Made by a program: the position numbers and the translations under genes. Below, one piece after another: positions 14,311 to 17,402 of a DNA stretch of 17,402 nucleotides (position 1 is the first letter of the stretch; each line of letters opens with the position of its first letter). The DNA is from Proteobacteria bacterium UBA1673 (GTDB taxonomy: Bacteria; Pseudomonadota; Gammaproteobacteria; Comchoanobacterales; Comchoanobacteraceae). A model generated the notes under the pieces. That model worked only from the letters and a program-made list of their open reading frames with translations. It searched no databases and was not told the DNA's origin. The DNA lies in contig DCKN01000107.1 in the NCBI GenBank assembly GCA_002320385.1, forward strand, positions 1 to 17,402. Reading direction: 5' to 3'.

Positions 14311-15499
14311 TTGCGTGATCCTTATCAAGGCTTAGTAACTCTCTACGGCCCATTTGTTTGACATAGTGGGTTGTGGCGATCACGCCTCCGCTATGTAGAT
14401 CTCGACATTGTTTGAGACGCTCAACGAATAGATTTCTATCTTTGGAGAAACTGGCCATATTGATGCAATCGGCGATCAGATCAATACCATCGGGCAAGTT
14501 TTCTTTTAAATACTGTATCACTTGTGAAGATGAGGATACTGGATCGAGGGCATCAATAGCCGTATAAATGATATGATTTGTCATGACCGTGATGGCTTTG
14601 GGGTCATAGCCACTCTCGGTTATTTGGTCGATGATCTCTCTGAATACCGAAAGATGTTTGCCAATACTCTCTACTGGCTCATGTGTGTAACACTCTGTAT
14701 TATGCGTATCTTGGTTATTAGTGCTACCACGATTGATTTCTACTCCGTGACCTGGCGCATGCTTGAGGCAAATCTTATCGATCCCTTCTTGGTCTAATGC
14801 ACCTTTACACCAGGCTGTTGCAAGCCCTATCGTAATTTGTTTGTCTTTGGAATAGCAGCGTTCAGGGAATGCCTGGGCACCTAAATCACATACCGGCGCA
14901 AATAGCATATTGATCCCTAGTGCCCCCATAACTCTTCCGGTAATCGAACCAACTGCTTGTGCAATGATCAGTGCTTTATGGACATCTTTTTCTGCGATCA
15001 GCCCAAGTGTTTGATTACTAGGCAACATGGGATAATATCCTTTTTGACCGATAACGTCCTCGATAAATTTTGAAAATGCCCCAGACTGAACTTGTTGATA
15101 TAAATATTCAGCTTGTTCAAACGGATCGATAGGCCACTCTGGCGGATTATGGACATACCTTCTAGCCTGTACTGGGGCAGGCTCAGCGTCAAAAGCACAA
15201 AATATTGGCGTGTGGCCGTTGTTTACCCTAAATGCATTAACAGCCTGTACCGACTGAATATTTCTAATAATATCTTCTCGGGGTAGCGCTATATGTTTTC
15301 GCGCATGGGTACAGTAACTCATCATATGATGTTGCAAAAATAGTGCACCACATACCTGAGGATCACTGAATATTTCTTTCGTTTCTTTGGCTTCGTCTGG
15401 ACTGTTTGTGTTTTGAGTTGCGAAAACTGAGTAGTGCTTGGTTGTGTTGTCTTCATCACACTCAACGCCCGGCGTTAGAATAAATCGACCTCTAGTCAT
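14258..15499 (-). CDS. Glycoside hydrolase family 3, divergent NagZ-like
   Basis: Likely a hydrolase of beta-linked N-acetylglucosamine, perhaps in cell-wall recycling. In the 413 residues, the GH3 barrel shows I-N-M-L-F-A-P-V-C-D-L-G (196-207), E-R-C-Y-S (213-217), the K-H-A-P-G-H-G motif (246-252), the Asp-His dyad D-T-H (264-266) that marks NagZ, N-H-I-I-Y-T-A-I-D (308-316) and I-A-D-C-I-N-M, whose D344 aligns with the catalytic nucleophile. Unusual features: the substrate-binding V-D-Q-E-G-G motif is F-D-A-E-P-A (103-108), about 60 extra residues (115-175) lie between that strand and the next helix, and the C-terminal tail is divergent. No signal peptide, so probably cytosolic like NagZ. 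AAGGAG sits 5 nt before the ATG. It has its own promoter after rsmE. It could be a paralogue with another substrate. Confidence 0.75.
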   Translation of the reverse strand: MTRGRFILTPGVECDEDNTTKHYSVFATQNTNSPDEAKETKEIFSDPQVCGALFLQHHMMSYCTHARKHIALPREDIIRNIQSVQAVNAFRVNNGHTPIFCAFDAEPAPVQARRYVHNPPEWPIDPFEQAEYLYQQVQSGAFSKFIEDVIGQKGYYPMLPSNQTLGLIAEKDVHKALIIAQAVGSITGRVMGALGINMLFAPVCDLGAQAFPERCYSKDKQITIGLATAWCKGALDQEGIDKICLKHAPGHGVEINRGSTNNQDTHNTECYTHEPVESIGKHLSVFREIIDQITESGYDPKAITVMTNHIIYTAIDALDPVSSSSQVIQYLKENLPDGIDLIADCINMASFSKDRNLFVERLKQCRDLHSGGVIATTHYVKQMGRRELLSLDKDHATTHQELFCSNGIEYGKS

Positions 15500-15525
15500 C
15501 GATACTCCTTATTTTATTTCTATCC

Positions 15526-15554
15526 ACTGTAATAATATTGCCGAGTATTGTCAA
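15526..15554 (-). promoter_or_regulatory. Promoter of the NagZ-like gene
   Basis: Minus-strand TTGACA (15554-15549), a 17-nt spacer and TACAGT (15531-15526). The predicted start near 15519 leaves a short leader with a strong AAGGAG. It lies in the 60-nt gap after rsmE. Confidence 0.55.
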
Positions 15555-15559
15555 GTTCA

Positions 15560-16270
15560 TCATTGTGCTCTCGCAAGTGCGGCAATCACTGCCGTTTCCA
15601 TACGTAGTACTGATCTGGCTAATTGAATTTTTTTGCAGGCTTTTACATCAAGCCAGCGTAACTCTTCTGCACTCCAGCCTCCTTCCGGGCCGATAAATAT
15701 GACTCTTTTGCGGTCACTTGTATTAAATTCATAGTCTGCTCCATGAGGGTGACAAACATAACACTTTTGCTGATCTTCTTGCCAATCTTGCCAGGGCAGC
15801 CCCTCTAGGGTGGTGGGAGAATAGATTTTTGCCAACTGATTGATACCAGACTGAGCGGCTGCAGATATCATGATCTTGAGATATCGTTGCATGGTTAGAT
15901 CGTCGAAATGCTTTTCATATTGTGTTTGCGTTCTTTCTGTGATCACGGGAAATATTTCTGATACGCCAAGCTCAACTGCTTTTTCAACGATAAGAGACAT
16001 TTTTTGTTTATCTGTGATTCCAAAGACTAAATTAAGTGAAACGCGAGGGGTATGGTTCTCGGGTGAATACTCCTGAATCAAAACACTCGTCTCTTCTCTG
16101 GTTATTTTTATCACTTCGGCTGAAAAACACCCCTGGCGCCCATTAAATAAGTGAATGACTTGTCCGACTCTACCACGAAGAACCCGAGAAAAGTGATGCG
16201 CATTTTCTTTAGAAAGGTGATAGATTTTTGATAGGTTCGATGACTTAATATCAGGCTCGTAAAATCTCAC
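15560..16270 (-). CDS. rsmE: 16S rRNA (uracil(1498)-N(3))-methyltransferase RsmE
   Basis: SPOUT-class enzyme that methylates N3 of U1498 in 16S rRNA of the 30S subunit. The 236 residues match the family length. Residues 1-70 form the PUA-like domain (H-H-F-S-R-V-L-R at 25-32), and the knotted SAM-binding domain follows with E-K-A-V-E-L-G-V (96-103), G-P-E-G-G-W (194-199) and the final V-L-R-M-E-T-A (221-227). Compared with E. coli, several usually conserved positions differ: the A-E-Q-x-G-R segment is A-A-Q-S-G-I (138-143), and L-G-x-R before the last motif is L-A-R-S. The fold should be intact. The start is GTG 16270, with a GGG-containing site 7 nt upstream. It lies 9 nt behind mrcA on the same strand, so it is probably cotranscribed. 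Confidence 0.93.
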   Translation of the reverse strand: MRFYEPDIKSSNLSKIYHLSKENAHHFSRVLRGRVGQVIHLFNGRQGCFSAEVIKITREETSVLIQEYSPENHTPRVSLNLVFGITDKQKMSLIVEKAVELGVSEIFPVITERTQTQYEKHFDDLTMQRYLKIMISAAAQSGINQLAKIYSPTTLEGLPWQDWQEDQQKCYVCHPHGADYEFNTSDRKRVIFIGPEGGWSAEELRWLDVKACKKIQLARSVLRMETAVIAALARAQ

Positions 16271-16279
16271 TGCTTTACC

Positions 16280-17402
16280 CTAAAAAATCTCGTCTCGTAG
16301 CGTGTGTTGCTCTTCATTAATGCTGTCTTGTTTTGTTTGTGTTATTGGTTTTGGATAATTTTTTGTGGTGAATACTTCAAACATACTATCTGAAAGGTCT
16401 CCGGTAGCTGGCAGTCCAGTTTTTCGATTGATACGAAGCCGAATAATATCATCCGGCTCTTCAATCGTTTTCTGATCGTCTCGTAGGACCGCATGCATAA
16501 AGTCAACCCAAATGGGTAAAGCAACTTTTGATCCCATTCCTACAGACTTCTTACTATTAGTATCGTCGTATCCAGCCCAAACTGCCACAACAAGATCTGG
16601 ATTATACCCAGCAAACCATGCATCGACAAGATCATTGCTTGTTCCAGTTTTACCGTGAATGTCGGTTCTATTTAATCGATTGGCACCCCGTCCTGTGCCG
16701 TAGCGAACAACATCTCGAAGGCCGGTTGATAAAATGTAGGCCGTCTGAGGTGAAAGTACTTGTGCTCCTGGTTGTGTTTCTTGAGGCAATACCGTGCTCT
16801 CAGCAGCTCTTATTCCAGCTTCATCAAGAAGTGGATTACCGCGTGCGTCCTCAACTCTTGAAATCCACTTGACTGGTTCGAGACGACCTTGATTTGGAAA
16901 AGCTGTGAATGCATGCGCAAGTTGTAATGGCGTTACTAGTCCTGCACCAAGGGAGATGGATAGGCCATTGGGCTGTTTTTCCGGATCTAACCCAAAGTTT
17001 TTAAAATACTCAATCACAGTCTCAATACCCAGCGCGTTTGCTAATCGTACTGAGACAAGATTTCTCGATTGAATAAGCGCTTGCCGAAGCCTGATAGGGC
17101 CCTTGAATTGATGATCAACATTTTTAGGGCGCCACGTAGCATTTTCACCCTGCGCATCTTCAATGACTATTGGTCCATCATTGATGATGGTTGACATCGT
17201 AAAACCTTGTTCAAGTGCTGCGGCATACAGTAGCGGCTTGACAGCTGATCCTGGTTGACGATACGCCTGGGTAGCGCGATTAAAGTGACTTTGACTAAAT
17301 AGATAACCCCCTGTTAATGCCTCAATCTCACTGGTGTGGCTGTTGAGTGCGACTAGGGCGCCTTGCTCCTCTGGGATTTGTATCAGGTTACTTTGGCCAT
17401 GT
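16280..17402 (-). CDS. mrcA: Penicillin-binding protein 1A, C-terminal part
   Basis: Bifunctional class A PBP (glycosyltransferase and DD-transpeptidase) that polymerises and crosslinks peptidoglycan at the inner membrane. Only about 373 C-terminal residues are in the window; the frame is open to the right edge, so the N-terminal glycosyltransferase domain and signal anchor lie outside. ATG 17197 is internal, not the start. The transpeptidase motifs are complete: S-A-V-K within R-Q-P-G-S-A-V-K-P (catalytic Ser codon at 17248-17246), S-R-N (the SxN motif, in Q-S-R-N-L-V-S) and K-T-G-T in H-G-K-T-G-T-S-N-D. F-N-R-A-T-Q-A and the acidic C-terminus ending D-E-I-F resemble E. coli PBP1A. The stop is TAG at 16282-16280, 9 nt before rsmE. 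The alternative, a PBP1B or 1C, fits less well. Confidence 0.93.
   Translation of the reverse strand, partial: HGQSNLIQIPEEQGALVALNSHTSEIEALTGGYLFSQSHFNRATQAYRQPGSAVKPLLYAAALEQGFTMSTIINDGPIVIEDAQGENATWRPKNVDHQFKGPIRLRQALIQSRNLVSVRLANALGIETVIEYFKNFGLDPEKQPNGLSISLGAGLVTPLQLAHAFTAFPNQGRLEPVKWISRVEDARGNPLLDEAGIRAAESTVLPQETQPGAQVLSPQTAYILSTGLRDVVRYGTGRGANRLNRTDIHGKTGTSNDLVDAWFAGYNPDLVVAVWAGYDDTNSKKSVGMGSKVALPIWVDFMHAVLRDDQKTIEEPDDIIRLRINRKTGLPATGDLSDSMFEVFTTKNYPKPITQTKQDSINEEQHTLRDEIF

Noticed and set aside
17195..17197. ATG as the start of a short PBP gene
   Set aside because: The frame is open upstream to the window edge and encodes the conserved transpeptidase region including the S-x-x-K serine, so this ATG is internal.

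Overview
This window looks like a chromosomal segment of a gammaproteobacterium with moderate to low GC. The housekeeping genes (cca, apaH, rpiA, rsmE, mrcA, yadG/yadH, midA) read most like gammaproteobacterial versions. An ankyrin-like repeat protein and a divergent membrane-anchored protein kinase sit beside them, which suggests a host-associated or intracellular lineage such as the Legionellales (Legionella/Coxiella/Berkiella type). That placement is an inference from gene style, not from a marker gene.

Layout. Positions 1-1655 (minus) hold the N-terminal 551 residues of a large repeat protein that runs off the left edge. A short intergenic region carries its promoter and, facing the other way, a near-perfect sigma70 promoter for a DUF2203 gene whose predicted transcript starts on its ATG. 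Then comes a minus-strand block: cca, a PiT-type phosphate transporter, an ApaH-like phosphatase and rpiA. From the cca start, a divergent promoter region with overlapping -10 boxes drives yadG-yadH-midA rightwards; these three genes are tightly coupled. A small two-gene unit follows: a 50-residue membrane microprotein and a DUF2905 membrane protein, with a good promoter. On the minus strand, a two-gene unit encodes a transmembrane kinase-like protein and a CPBP-family membrane protein. Divergent from it is a ClC-family anion transporter. Its 3' end overlaps the 3' end of a minus-strand NagZ-like glycoside hydrolase family 3 gene. The right edge holds rsmE and the C-terminal part of the bifunctional penicillin-binding protein 1A gene, both on the minus strand.

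Working together. yadG and yadH encode the ATPase and permease of one ABC exporter, and midA shares their transcript. cca, rpiA and rsmE serve tRNA, pentose-phosphate and ribosome maintenance. mrcA builds peptidoglycan, and the NagZ-like enzyme may act on its turnover products. Most interesting are proteins that keep a family fold but have changed catalytic residues: ApaH with its catalytic His replaced by Trp, CPBP with its second-motif His replaced by Asn, and the kinase with a non-DFG motif and a very long activation segment. The kinase-CPBP pair is the best candidate here for an undescribed system. I saw no tRNA, rRNA, CRISPR array, transposase or clear intrinsic terminator.
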